Part shown: piece after piece, positions 13,458 through 21,115 of the stretch
Numbering within the stretch: position 1 is the first letter of the stretch
How the letters are laid out: every line of letters begins with the position of its first letter
Source of the DNA: a virus
Strand: one strand, 5' to 3'
DNA: 64,000 nt
IMG/VR virus record: IMGVR_UViG_3300027708_000060
Location: 1-64,000 of that record
Made by a program: the position numbers and the translations under genes
Notes under the pieces: generated by a model
The model's database searches: none
Seen by the model: only the letters and a program-made list of their open reading frames with translations
Told to the model about the DNA's origin: nothing

Positions 13458-14936
13458 TTAAAGTTTAAAGCCCTCATCTAATATTCTACTCGATTGGGCC
13501 TCACTTAGTCCACCGTTAGGGAGCTCACGGAGAGTGTTAGCTTTGTCACCAAATAGGGCTGACAATACACCGCCAGAAGTTTGGCGCTCTGCTGTGATAC
13601 GGATGAACTCTTTATTCTCTTCCAGTTCTTTCATTTGACCAACCAATTTAAAGAGTCGATCAATCTCTTGTCCAGTGTTAGGATCCGGGTATCCGCCGTT
13701 CAATTCCTCTGCATATCGTGCAAAAGCGACTCTAGCGCCCTGCATTTCGATAACTGTGTTGAGTAAACCCTTAAGTTGCTCTTTAGTCTTAATCTCTACA
13801 GGTAGATTGAAAGCACAACTATTAGCAGGTTTAAAAGCAGGACAATTTGCCGCTACAAAGCAAGTATCGCATTGACGAAGTGATGCAGAGGTGCTAGAAA
13901 GGATAGGTACATCTTTAAGAACATCTTTTCCATCCTCATCTTTTTCAACAACCGTCTTAACTTTTACACCAAAAACAGGCAGAATCTGACGGTCATTTAC
14001 GTCTCTTTCTGCCAAAACTTTCCTACCTTCTGAAGGTCTCTTATCAGGAAGCGCACCACCTGTTTCCGCACTTCCTGGGTCATCTATAAACTCACTGTTA
14101 TCAGATAGCTTCTTACCGGATCTTTTATCCAAGGCGTTCTCCAGTTGCATGTAGGACCATATAGCGAGGCGGGTTACCTCATTACTATCGTCATTAATAA
14201 TCTTGTCGTAGTCTAAACCAGCTCTCTCAATGATCGCTTTATAGCGAGGACGAGCTTGATCTTTTTGCTTCTTCTGGTAACGAACCAAACGGGTTCCATC
14301 CCAGACAATTGTTTCTCCACGCATCATTGGACTTAACCAAGAAAGACTGCTTGCTGTGGTCAATGCCACCTGGCGTAGGTTATCAGGTTTGGCACATGCC
14401 ACACCGTGAAATTGTAGATCAGGGAACTCATTTAGAAGGGCTCTAGAACGGGCTGCAAGGCTTGTATCGTCCTCTAAAGTCTCTCCTAGTAGGGCAATGT
14501 TCATGTATCGCTCTGCAAGGCCGTAGAGGGCCGTATGGCCTAATTCTGGGTGCCACACTACCCAAAGCTTATCTTCCCCAAGATTCTCAATCATAGTGGT
14601 GCGATGGTAGTTAGTCCATGAAGGCCCAAGTACTTTAGCGTCTAGCTCAGTAGCTCCAGAGATTCTTTCGGCATTGATGCCGACCCATTCCTGGTAGTTC
14701 TCCGCATACTCTTGAATCTCACGCTCAGTCATGTTAAGGTCATTGATCTGGTGCCCGCCACCATCTACGTAGACTTTAACATCATCCGGAAATCTTCCCT
14801 GGATCAAGTAATCTTTGGTCTTAGGCAAGCCACGCTTGACTAAACGATAATAGTTGACGCTAACATGCTTAACTCCCATGTTAGTAAGTAATATGCGATG
14901 GGACGGTACTTCAGCCCCCATGAATACCAGGTTCAT
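13458..14936 (-). CDS. TGT/DpdA-like protein with C-terminal cysteine cluster
   Basis: Residues 1-250 resemble a tRNA-guanine-transglycosylase-type TIM barrel. VDGGGHQIN (D58-Q63) aligns with the TDSGGFQ base-binding motif. WHPELG, a MNIALLG segment and FHGVACAK (from F176) follow in DpdA-like order. DpdA enzymes exchange guanine for 7-deazaguanines in DNA. In SSLSW (196-200) a Ser stands where I expect an acidic residue, so catalysis is uncertain. The C-terminal third has C356, C359, C365 and C374, a possible zinc or Fe-S site, and then a helical tail. No que or preQ0 genes are in the window. It overlaps the HAD-like gene upstream by 4 bases (ATGA). A non-catalytic role is possible. Confidence 0.6.
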   Translation of the reverse strand: MNLVFMGAEVPSHRILLTNMGVKHVSVNYYRLVKRGLPKTKDYLIQGRFPDDVKVYVDGGGHQINDLNMTEREIQEYAENYQEWVGINAERISGATELDAKVLGPSWTNYHRTTMIENLGEDKLWVVWHPELGHTALYGLAERYMNIALLGETLEDDTSLAARSRALLNEFPDLQFHGVACAKPDNLRQVALTTASSLSWLSPMMRGETIVWDGTRLVRYQKKQKDQARPRYKAIIERAGLDYDKIINDDSNEVTRLAIWSYMQLENALDKRSGKKLSDNSEFIDDPGSAETGGALPDKRPSEGRKVLAERDVNDRQILPVFGVKVKTVVEKDEDGKDVLKDVPILSSTSASLRQCDTCFVAANCPAFKPANSCAFNLPVEIKTKEQLKGLLNTVIEMQGARVAFARYAEELNGGYPDPNTGQEIDRLFKLVGQMKELEENKEFIRITAERQTSGGVLSALFGDKANTLRELPNGGLSEAQSSRILDEGFKL

Positions 14937-15397
14937 TCGAACCGGTTGATTCTACTACCTAGGTGAGCTTCCAAAAGAGCTTCACGCTGCAGATCTACTT
15001 CTTTCTGCAGATCTTCCCACGGTTTAACACTGCGGTTAGTTCTAACAAAACGAGGAGAAGCAAACATAATAGTTGGGATGTTCATAGATAGGGCAGCAGC
15101 GCAAAAATCTGCGTCTGAGTCAATAAATAGCTCAACCTTGCCTTGCGACTTAGCTATATCCAGGTGGCGTAGGCGTAGCTCTTGTCCTACAAAAAACTTT
15201 GAATTATCATAGATATCGCCGTACCCAAAGATTAAATGGCTACGAAGCCAATGCTCAGTTTTATCTGGATCCATATCGGAGCTTAAAACAACACGATAAA
15301 CTTCAGAAAGAATTCGGAACAGCTTAATGCCTTCCGGGATTGGATCTCCAACCTCGGTCATTAAAACACCCTCTATTGCAATAATTGCTGACATCAT
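14933..15397 (-). CDS. HAD-like protein with degenerate nucleophile motif
   Basis: The 154-residue sequence follows the HAD order: an N-terminal strand (IIAIEGVL), then VVLSSD (motif II-like Ser) and LFIDSDADFCAAALSMNIP (motif IV-like acidic pair). In the usual DxDGTL the first Asp is the nucleophile; here the motif reads A-I-E-G-V-L, so D1 is Ala and D2 is Glu. That argues against phosphatase activity. It is coupled to both neighbours (ATGA overlaps). A binding or structural role is more likely. Confidence 0.55.
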   Translation of the reverse strand: MMSAIIAIEGVLMTEVGDPIPEGIKLFRILSEVYRVVLSSDMDPDKTEHWLRSHLIFGYGDIYDNSKFFVGQELRLRHLDIAKSQGKVELFIDSDADFCAAALSMNIPTIMFASPRFVRTNRSVKPWEDLQKEVDLQREALLEAHLGSRINRFE

Positions 15398-15492
15398 TCC
15401 TCATCTTTGTCCAAATGTTTCTGCTCACAATATCTTGCGAGAGAAGTTACCACGTACATCTTGTTGCAGATCTGGCATTGGTACCTGTCCAT
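15394..15492 (-). CDS. Zinc-finger microprotein, 32 aa
   Basis: A 32-codon frame (MDRYQCQICNKMYVVTS...) ends in TGA overlapping the next gene's ATG. Cys6, Cys9, Cys22 and His26 form a C2CH zinc-finger pattern with normal spacing. A TAGAAT -10 box lies six bases before the ATG, so the transcript may start at the ATG itself, as in actinobacterial leaderless mRNAs. The finger could bind nucleic acid or a partner protein. Function unknown. Confidence 0.6.
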   Translation of the reverse strand: MDRYQCQICNKMYVVTSLARYCEQKHLDKDEE

Positions 15493-15498
15493 GCCCTT

Positions 15499-15504
15499 AT
15501 TCTA
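15499..15504 (-). promoter_or_regulatory. -10 box for a leaderless transcript
   Basis: Reading leftward, TAGAAT matches the actinobacterial TAnnnT -10 and is followed by AAGGGC and the ATG at 15492. This places the expected start of transcription at or next to the ATG. No good -35 is seen. The neighbouring gene's stop is at 15511. Confidence 0.45.
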
Positions 15505-15510
15505 CAGCAT

Positions 15511-16425
15511 CTAACCTCGGAGTGTTCTCCGTATAAGCGTAGCTGTAGTTGGAAGCTCTATACCATAGAGCTCTTTTTGACTCTTTTTTTCTAACGAATC
15601 TCTTTGATCTTTGATAGTTCTTAAAGCTTGTATAGCTCCAGATTTCTTACCGGCTTGCCAGCGATAGTTGTGGAAGTCTGCGTACCCGGTACCCGTCTGA
15701 CTGAATGCAATATTGCGACCATGATGAACATCATCATAGAATGCGACAGCTTGATCTTGAGCAAGTCTCAGCTTTCTCTCAGCATTAATTCGATAAGCAT
15801 CATTTGGTGCTCCTCTAAGATCATTGATAGCGCTGTTATACCTATCTAAGATCTCCGCCGCCATGTCATGATCACGCTGTGCTTTTTGTTCCCAATCACG
15901 ACTGAATGGTGGTTGAGGATTGTGCTCAGGTTTTACAGTCCAAGCATCCGCAATAAGATCATAGGCTGCATACGGGTTAATCTCCCGAATATCAGTTGCA
16001 GGGTTTACATAAAATGTAAGCTCGTAGCCTTCCCAGTTACGGGTATTAGGCATAATCTCAGCATTAAAGCTTTCATTGAACATAGAAGCTATCTCTTGAT
16101 TAGAGAAGCCTATATATTCTGGGTTTGATTGACGAAACTTTACATACTCAATACCAACAAGACAATCCAGATCGCCAGGTTGACGAGCTGCTTGCCATTG
16201 ATAAGAGACACCAGAACCAGCTAACCAAGCTCTAGTCCAATTATATGGATCAGAGAAATTGCGGCCTAAGAAATCAAAAAGAATCTCTAAGATTCCATCA
16301 CGCATAGTTATGCGTAATGATTCACCTTGGAATAAACGAGGATCTAGTTCAGCTGCAGGTGCGCTGAAATAAGAAGTAGCCCCGGGTGCAATACCCGGAG
16401 CCTTCTGATAATCATAAATTCCCAT
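15511..16425 (-). CDS. Nucleotidyltransferase-fold protein, 304 aa
   Basis: GAAAGAATACGGAT precedes the ATG. G70-S71-G72 followed by DLD (D85, D87) matches the nucleotidyltransferase signature GS...DxD, with hydrophobic strands around it (WLAGSGVSYQW, DLDCLVGIEYV). C-terminal 100 residues are helical and charged. Members transfer nucleotides to RNA, protein or small molecules (tRNA nucleotidyltransferases, MNTs, antibiotic adenylyltransferases). The third carboxylate is not obvious. It lies in the cluster with the TGT-like and HAD-like genes, so a nucleic-acid-modification role is an attractive but unproven idea. Confidence 0.6.
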   Translation of the reverse strand: MGIYDYQKAPGIAPGATSYFSAPAAELDPRLFQGESLRITMRDGILEILFDFLGRNFSDPYNWTRAWLAGSGVSYQWQAARQPGDLDCLVGIEYVKFRQSNPEYIGFSNQEIASMFNESFNAEIMPNTRNWEGYELTFYVNPATDIREINPYAAYDLIADAWTVKPEHNPQPPFSRDWEQKAQRDHDMAAEILDRYNSAINDLRGAPNDAYRINAERKLRLAQDQAVAFYDDVHHGRNIAFSQTGTGYADFHNYRWQAGKKSGAIQALRTIKDQRDSLEKKSQKELYGIELPTTATLIRRTLRG

Positions 16426-16479
16426 ATCCGTATTCTTTCATCCTCACGTAGTTACGTCTTGGCTTGAATACTATTAATA

Positions 16480-16761
16480 TTAGGAGTTTTTAGCTGCCTT
16501 AGCTTCTTCTGCAATAGCTGCAATTCGAAGCGCTGAGTATTCAGCTGCTGCCTGTGCCTGAAGATCCATAAGAATTTCAGAGGTGTAGCGGCGAACTTCG
16601 ATAAGAGTTGCTTCACGCTCTACTGGCAAAGAAAATACCGATGGGCTCTTTTCAATGAATACGTTTCCGCCATCATCAATAAGAACAGCAAAACCAAACT
16701 TAATTGCTGGATGAGCTGGAGCTTCGGCTGTCGCATCTGAGGTTGTTGTTTCGTCTGTCAT
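16480..16761 (-). CDS. Hypothetical protein, 93 aa
   Basis: AGGATATAAA precedes the ATG. The N-terminus is a Thr/Ala-rich disordered stretch. A central beta segment (FGFAVLIDDGGNVFIEK) is followed by an Arg/Glu/Ala-rich amphipathic helix that could form a coiled coil. No family recognised. It begins the poorly characterised block that extends to about 21.9 kb. Confidence 0.65.
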   Translation of the reverse strand: MTDETTTSDATAEAPAHPAIKFGFAVLIDDGGNVFIEKSPSVFSLPVEREATLIEVRRYTSEILMDLQAQAAAEYSALRIAAIAEEAKAAKNS

Positions 16762-16769
16762 TTTATATC

Positions 16770-17348
16770 CTATTCGTATAGTCCGAGTTTTTTACGGTTT
16801 TGTTCTACTACAAAAGTCTTAGCTGGGCAAAAGTCGCACAAGTATACCTTTGTGCCACCAGATTTTGCTGCAGTTTCAAGACCGAGTTCTTTTCTAGCTT
16901 CTGCTGTGCTTTTTGGTACCAAGCGCTTGCTTTCAACTTTCCAATCATAACATCCCTCTACAGGACGTAAGTGTAGATTAAAGCACTTCATAGCATCATC
17001 AAAGAATGTTGCCTTGGTCGTATAGTAATCAGGATCTATATCAGCTAAGCCGCCACCGACCTTGTTACGAAGGTTTTCAATAATCTGCTTACGTACCTCA
17101 GGACGAGAGTACAGCTTAACTCCCACTTTAGATAAAAATCCGCTATGTGGAATTCCTGCAGATTCATGACGATCAATCAAAACCTGAAGAGTTACGTCGT
17201 CATCTGGATGACCTTCAAAGTCTGGAAGCTCTTCAATTGATTTGCAGTTATAGCAGTAGAGCAGACGAATCTTAGGACCGTCGTCCTTGATCTCTGTGTA
17301 TGTTCCTTCATCGGCGTTGCCGCCTTGACCCAAAATTGGAATGGTCAT
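16770..17348 (-). CDS. Hypothetical zinc-binding protein, 192 aa
   Basis: A GTGGGGTAAATAA leader precedes the ATG, behind the promoter at 17379-17407. CYNC (about 32-35) and CDFC (about 170-173) flank a helical middle containing GLADIDPDYY and a Cys-containing loop (DAMKCFNLHLRPVEGC). Two separate zinc knuckles, or one site built from both ends, are possible. The Glu/Asp-rich strands (ALNR-free) do not match a known enzyme. Function unknown. Confidence 0.65.
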   Translation of the reverse strand: MTIPILGQGGNADEGTYTEIKDDGPKIRLLYCYNCKSIEELPDFEGHPDDDVTLQVLIDRHESAGIPHSGFLSKVGVKLYSRPEVRKQIIENLRNKVGGGLADIDPDYYTTKATFFDDAMKCFNLHLRPVEGCYDWKVESKRLVPKSTAEARKELGLETAAKSGGTKVYLCDFCPAKTFVVEQNRKKLGLYE

Positions 17349-17378
17349 TTATTTACCCCACTTATCCCTCTATACAAT

Positions 17379-17407
17379 ATCGTACCACAAAATGCTAGCG
17401 GCCAGAA
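17379..17407 (-). promoter_or_regulatory. Sigma70-like promoter before the 192-aa gene
   Basis: Leftward: TTCTGG (17402-17407), 17-base spacer, TACGAT (17379-17384), with TGG just upstream of the -10 as in extended -10 promoters. The -10 lies in the 46-base gap between two genes; the -35 overlaps the end of the upstream one. Confidence 0.5.
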
Positions 17408-18633
17408 CCACCGTTAAATTCTTCATTACGAGATAGGTAGCTTTGCCAATCTTCATCAGCATTAGCTTCCTTACGCTCTTCAAAGTCATTAGATCCGGCA
17501 GCGTTCTGTACATAAGATGAGAATGCGCCAGGACGGCGTGAAATAGGGAGGGCTTTTTGCTTCTTACCCTTGTTTTTAGCTTCAAACTCTTTTTGCATTT
17601 GCTGGCCCTTAACATGCTCTACGACATGCTTAGGCTGAACTACGCCTTCACCATGATTCTCAATGATGGCACGCCAAATATCTTTATCTAAATATGTACC
17701 GTGCTTCTTGGCTTCCTTAGCTACAGACATAACCTTTTCAATAGGTGCTTCTCCTGGAGCAGCATCTTTTTTAGCTACATAGTTACCCTTAGCAATAGGC
17801 TTACGCTTGCCTTTAGCAGCTTCACCAAGAGGCTTGTAAAAACGTGTGAGCTTTCCCGCTTTATTTTTTACGTAACCCTTTGAATAATCTCTACGTTCTT
17901 CTTCAGACTCACCGATTTTTTGTAGCTCTTCAGCTGTACGGCCGCCCTTACCGGAACGAGCACGCTCTAGAGCTGTTTCTAATGCAGTAGCTTTAAACTC
18001 AGGAGTTCTTTCTATGCCCTTAGTTGTACCTGGAGTACGGCCTGGACCAGCGTAGCCGGCCTTAGTCTCTACCCAAGAACGCTCATCTTCTGGGCTAATA
18101 CCTTTACCAAAGACCATATATGCAGACATAAGAGCTCTTTTATCATTCCTCATACCAGCTTCTTCTCCAATTTGACGAGTAGCTACGTCTGGAGTAATTG
18201 CTTCTGGAGATTTTACGTATGTATCTGGGTTCTTTTTACGCCATGTGGCAAGATGTTCTTGTTCTTCTGAAAGGCAGCTTGCGCATAGTGGATAGCCTAC
18301 GCCACCTTCTACGCTAGTAGATGGGGTATGAAAGATGTGAGTTGCTTTAGGATGTCCTTGATTCTTATTTGCGTTAAAGCAAGGAAGCCCTTGATCAGAC
18401 TTGCGGCGCTGTGTGATAGCTGTAGTTTTTAAAGCTGCAGAAGTTCCTGATTCAGGGTTGCTTGGAAATACTTCAATGCTCTTCTGCTTAGCACGATGCT
18501 TAGGTTCACGGAGAATTTCTTCTCCTTGAATGTTTTCGCCTTCATCGCCACGATCATCTTCAGGATCAAAGGCAGAACGATAACCTTTACCGGCATGTGT
18601 TTTAGCAAAGCTTAGAATCTCTTCTGCCGACAT
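17395..18633 (-). CDS. Large hypothetical basic protein, 412 aa
   Basis: GGAAGAAGTAACT precedes the ATG. The protein is Lys/Glu/Gly-rich and largely disordered. Residues about 80-135 hold a Cys/His cluster (LPCFNANKNQGH, THIFH, CASC) that could bind zinc. After that come repeated Lys/Ala helices (AEELQKIGESEEERRDYS). The size and composition would suit a structural, internal-head or DNA-associated protein. No homologue is recognised, and it lies outside the known tail operon. Confidence 0.6.
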   Translation of the reverse strand: MSAEEILSFAKTHAGKGYRSAFDPEDDRGDEGENIQGEEILREPKHRAKQKSIEVFPSNPESGTSAALKTTAITQRRKSDQGLPCFNANKNQGHPKATHIFHTPSTSVEGGVGYPLCASCLSEEQEHLATWRKKNPDTYVKSPEAITPDVATRQIGEEAGMRNDKRALMSAYMVFGKGISPEDERSWVETKAGYAGPGRTPGTTKGIERTPEFKATALETALERARSGKGGRTAEELQKIGESEEERRDYSKGYVKNKAGKLTRFYKPLGEAAKGKRKPIAKGNYVAKKDAAPGEAPIEKVMSVAKEAKKHGTYLDKDIWRAIIENHGEGVVQPKHVVEHVKGQQMQKEFEAKNKGKKQKALPISRRPGAFSSYVQNAAGSNDFEERKEANADEDWQSYLSRNEEFNGGSGR

Positions 18634-18635
18634 AG

Positions 18636-18842
18636 TTACTTCTTCCCGTATAAGTTCTTTACCTTAGGATCTTTTTCACCTTCAAGGACAGGTTTATTAC
18701 GAAGCCCTTTAACACCAGTTAGCTCTGTGTCATCAGGTACTCCGCTAGCTGCCACAGCTTTCATAATTTCTTCAGAAGAAATAACACCAGTGCGAAATTT
18801 TACGTGGGGTCGCTTAAATTCTCTGCGGGGTACTGTAGCCAT
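18636..18842 (-). CDS. Hypothetical basic protein, 68 aa
   Basis: AAAGGATTAATA precedes the ATG, two bases after the preceding gene's stop. The N-terminus (MATVPRREFKRPHVKFRTG) is strongly basic and the C-terminus repeats Lys/Asn-rich residues (KDPKVKNLYGKK). No motif. It is part of a leftward chain of short genes. Confidence 0.6.
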   Translation of the reverse strand: MATVPRREFKRPHVKFRTGVISSEEIMKAVAASGVPDDTELTGVKGLRNKPVLEGEKDPKVKNLYGKK

Positions 18843-18844
18843 TA

Positions 18845-19129
18845 TTAATCCTTTGTTGGGTCTTTCATGTTAATCATACGATCAACAGACTCATCGCCTG
18901 CTTTCATATTACGCTTAATCTGCTGATCACGTAAAGAATGAATTTTTGCTTCTTGTTGCCCTACATCAAAATGTTCTTGCCTTAGCGGCTCTTCTGCTAC
19001 AGGTTCTTTTGTTTCATGGGTGTCCTGCTCAGGTTCAAACAATGCATCTTTAGCTTTATTTACGGAATGCCGAAAGCGCATAGCTCTAGTCATAGGAAAT
19101 TTGACTACATTGTCTGGAGTTTCTTCCAC
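18845..19129 (-). CDS. Hypothetical protein, 94 aa (GTG start)
   Basis: The start codon read here is GTG at 19129; the ribosome-binding site is weak (AGGTACATACTAATATT). The sequence is charged and helical (EEPLRQEHFDVGQQEAKIHSL) with no cysteines. It follows the gene at 19134 directly and is probably coupled to it. Function unknown. Confidence 0.6.
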   Translation of the reverse strand: MEETPDNVVKFPMTRAMRFRHSVNKAKDALFEPEQDTHETKEPVAEEPLRQEHFDVGQQEAKIHSLRDQQIKRNMKAGDESVDRMINMKDPTKD

Positions 19130-19133
19130 AATA

Positions 19134-19412
19134 TTAGTATGTACCTAACATCTGATCATTAGAGATGTGAGCTACAGGCATAGCTGCACGAGGTGTTGAA
19201 TTAGCCTCGTCAGATCCTGGAGCAACCTTGTTAGGTGTCTCTTGATCAATAAAATCATAGTTCCAGTATGGGTGTAGTCCACGGCGATTGGCTAGAGTAA
19301 TATCTTCGCCTGTACCTGGAGCAACAGTTGTATTAGGACGTACCTTGCGGTACTTTCCATCTGTGGCGCCTTCATTAACGCTTTGGTTAAGTGATTTATT
19401 CTCTGTGCGCAT
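19134..19412 (-). CDS. Hypothetical protein, 92 aa
   Basis: AAGGATAACT precedes the ATG. The composition is polar (NKSLNQSVNEGATDG, RKVRPNTTVAPGTGEDIT) with Trp/Tyr around GLHPYWNYDF. It has no recognisable domain. It may be a small structural or accessory protein. Confidence 0.6.
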   Translation of the reverse strand: MRTENKSLNQSVNEGATDGKYRKVRPNTTVAPGTGEDITLANRRGLHPYWNYDFIDQETPNKVAPGSDEANSTPRAAMPVAHISNDQMLGTY

Positions 19413-19420
19413 AGTTATCC

Positions 19421-19897
19421 TTAGTGTTTGTTATATTCTGGTAAATACTTTTTAGTTGTTGGAATTTCTTTTGATTGCCCACCAGCTGGAGATTTTGGCT
19501 TTATCTTAGGTACTATAGGTGAACCGCCATTTGGTTTATCATCATCATCATAAGGACGATGTGGTTTACGACGTTTAGCACTGTCTTCATCTTTAAACCA
19601 ACTATCCTCCTGGGAAGAGTTAGGCTTTGATTTAGGTGTTTCAATTACTGGAGTTGGTTTTGGCTTTGGCTTTGGCTTAGTATATGGGCCATGATCATGC
19701 CAATAACGATGTCCTTCGTGATCACCAAAATCAGTTTTAGGTTTAGGGCTACCTGATTCAGGTTTCTTAGGCTCTACCTTATCAGCAGTACGAGGAATAA
19801 CATGAACAGATGGCTTGTTCAAATCCCATTTGTTTCCACGGATTGCTTCTCCAACACGCTTAGTGTTGTGCTCTCTACGCTTCTTGTTTAGATCCAT
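19421..19897 (-). CDS. Proline/lysine-rich hypothetical protein, 158 aa
   Basis: Starts in a TAATG overlap with the preceding gene. A GHRYWHDHG motif lies near residues 60-68, followed by Lys-Pro repeats (KPKPKPKPTP) and low-complexity charged sequence. It is probably disordered. The GHRYWH motif recurs in the zinc protein at 3678-4403 on the other arm; the meaning is unknown. Confidence 0.6.
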   Translation of the reverse strand: MDLNKKRREHNTKRVGEAIRGNKWDLNKPSVHVIPRTADKVEPKKPESGSPKPKTDFGDHEGHRYWHDHGPYTKPKPKPKPTPVIETPKSKPNSSQEDSWFKDEDSAKRRKPHRPYDDDDKPNGGSPIVPKIKPKSPAGGQSKEIPTTKKYLPEYNKH

Positions 19898-20052
19898 TAC
19901 TTTTTCTTCGCTTTCTTTTTATCTGTCGGTTTAGCTGAAGCCTTGGCTTTAGCCTCAATTTGAGCCTTACGTTCAGGAGTCATGACTTTAAGTTTTTCAA
20001 CTTTATAGTCCATATCCTTGCCATGAGGATCTTTGATACGCATCTTTGCCAT
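19897..20052 (-). CDS. Lysine-rich small protein, 51 aa
   Basis: The ATG at 20052 is supported by AAAGGAATAATGACACC upstream. The 51-residue product (MAKMRIKDPHGKDMDYKVEKLK...) ends in a lysine run (DKKKAKKK) and is extremely basic. TAA and the next ATG overlap (TAATGG). Such Lys-rich tails suggest nucleic-acid binding. No family recognised. Confidence 0.6.
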   Translation of the reverse strand: MAKMRIKDPHGKDMDYKVEKLKVMTPERKAQIEAKAKASAKPTDKKKAKKK

Positions 20053-20067
20053 GGTGTCATTATTCCT

Positions 20068-20271
20068 TTATTTTGCTTTTGTGTCAGGACTATGGTGTTT
20101 TCTAACACGTGGACGGGTAACTTTTTTACCCCTAGCGTGGCTGGTCTTCTGGCGACGCTTTGTGGAGGCTGACTTGCTGCCTGGATTTAAGCTGGAAGAT
20201 TGTCCGGAGACCCAAAGGCCTGCGGCTTTCTTATTCCAGCTATCTACTGAGGTGAATTGTCTACTCTGCAC
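20068..20271 (-). CDS. Basic small protein, 67 aa (GTG start)
   Basis: The frame begins with a GTG (VQSRQFTSVD...) that overlaps the end of the preceding gene by 11 bases, and no clear ribosome-binding site is visible. The C-terminal half is strongly basic (SASTKRRQKTSHARGKKVTRP). It reads like a nucleic-acid-binding tail. Confidence is moderate because of the weak start. Confidence 0.5.
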   Translation of the reverse strand: MQSRQFTSVDSWNKKAAGLWVSGQSSSLNPGSKSASTKRRQKTSHARGKKVTRPRVRKHHSPDTKAK

Positions 20272-20437
20272 GGCTAGCCATCAAACTCTTAGAATGCTTC
20301 TCATAGTTAGCGTTACGGCAATAAGGGCATAGACCATCATCACTGTACATAGCTTCTAGAGGAGTCATTGGGTACCCGCAGTTCTTACAAACTAAAGTAC
20401 CATCATAGATAGTGGTAGTTGAGATATCTTCAGCCAT
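20261..20437 (-). CDS. Zinc-ribbon small protein, 58 aa
   Basis: I chose the ATG at 20437, which overlaps the preceding stop (ATGGCTGA) and gives MAEDISTTTIYDG. CKNC (about 18-21) and CPYC (about 39-42) form a four-cysteine zinc ribbon. Upstream in-frame sequence belongs to the other gene. A nucleic-acid- or protein-binding function is plausible. No family recognised. Confidence 0.7.
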   Translation of the reverse strand: MAEDISTTTIYDGTLVCKNCGYPMTPLEAMYSDDGLCPYCRNANYEKHSKSLMASRAE

Positions 20438-20756
20438 TTGCGGTGCACTCACAAGCGCCTTGAGCTGTCTTAAGAGTCTCGCACTTGCGGCAAACGCCAG
20501 ATGAATGCAGAACATGATCTGGAATTCTGTGAGTTCCTGCTGGGGTCATAACAGAATCAATCTTGCCGCCTGTGGTCCAGCGGGTAACAGTCTTTGGATC
20601 TACGCTGTAGATAGCCGCTACTTGTGAAGGAGTATAAAGCTTAGGCTTCTTCATAGCAGAAGACTTATTAGTTCCTGGTGTACGTGCTGCTGGAGCTGCT
20701 GGAGCTGCTGGAGCTGCTGGAGCTGCAGGTGCAGCTTTCTTTTTTCTAGGTGCCAT
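20430..20756 (-). CDS. BldC/MerR-like helix-turn-helix regulator, 108 aa
   Basis: The start is the TAATG-overlapping ATG at 20756. After a Lys/Ala/Pro-rich N-terminus built from 9-bp tandem repeats comes YTPSQVAAIYSVDPKTVTRW with TAGTHRIPDHVL, the winged-helix DNA-binding pattern of BldC/MerR-type excisionase-like regulators common in Actinobacteria. A C-terminal CRKC and CEC could bind metal. It probably controls transcription or nucleoid organisation. The target is unknown. Confidence 0.75.
   Translation of the reverse strand: MAPRKKKAAPAAPAAPAAPAAPAARTPGTNKSSAMKKPKLYTPSQVAAIYSVDPKTVTRWTTGGKIDSVMTPAGTHRIPDHVLHSSGVCRKCETLKTAQGACECTANG
20686..20721. repeat. 4 x 9-bp tandem repeat (GCTGCTGGA)
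   Basis: Four perfect copies, followed by the variant GCTGCAGGT, encode an Ala-Pro-Ala run in the N-terminus of the helix-turn-helix protein. Such repeats change length readily by slippage, so this tail is probably variable among relatives. Confidence 0.8.
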
Positions 20757-21115
20757 TACCACACACTTTCTGAGACGTTACGGGCTGTACCAGAGTACGA
20801 ACCATTTTCACGTGTGAAGTCCACACGAGTTGGGTAGAACTCTTCGTTCACATCCATCACGTCCATGATACCAAGTGCACGAGTGCGGTACCCAAAACGT
20901 GGTGGAAATAATTGTACCTGAGGTAGAGGTGGGCGAACTAAATCTTGTAGCAAAGCTGCTGGCATTGTAGCTGAGCGAAGTGCCCGCACCATAAAAGCTT
21001 CTTGTGCGTTAGCAAAAGGCCCCATGTAGTCATAGCGTAATAGCGATGCATCTGGATCTTCGCTAACAACTGGACGACCCTTACTATGGTCATAGACGCC
21101 ATCTTGGTGTTGCAT
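20756..21115 (-). CDS. Hypothetical protein, 119 aa
   Basis: ATG at 21115 overlaps the upstream stop region. The sequence (MQHQDGVYDHSKGRPVVS...) has a helical Ala/Leu segment (QEAFMVRALRSATMPAALL), then strands with DVMDVNEEFYPT. No catalytic or binding motif is visible. It belongs to the coupled chain leading to the lysis region. Confidence 0.6.
   Translation of the reverse strand: MQHQDGVYDHSKGRPVVSEDPDASLLRYDYMGPFANAQEAFMVRALRSATMPAALLQDLVRPPLPQVQLFPPRFGYRTRALGIMDVMDVNEEFYPTRVDFTRENGSYSGTARNVSESVW

Noticed and set aside
13458-14936. Terminase small or large subunit
   Set aside because: No ATPase/nuclease motif of a terminase is present; the TIM-barrel-like TGT pattern and location in a nucleotide-metabolism cluster fit better.
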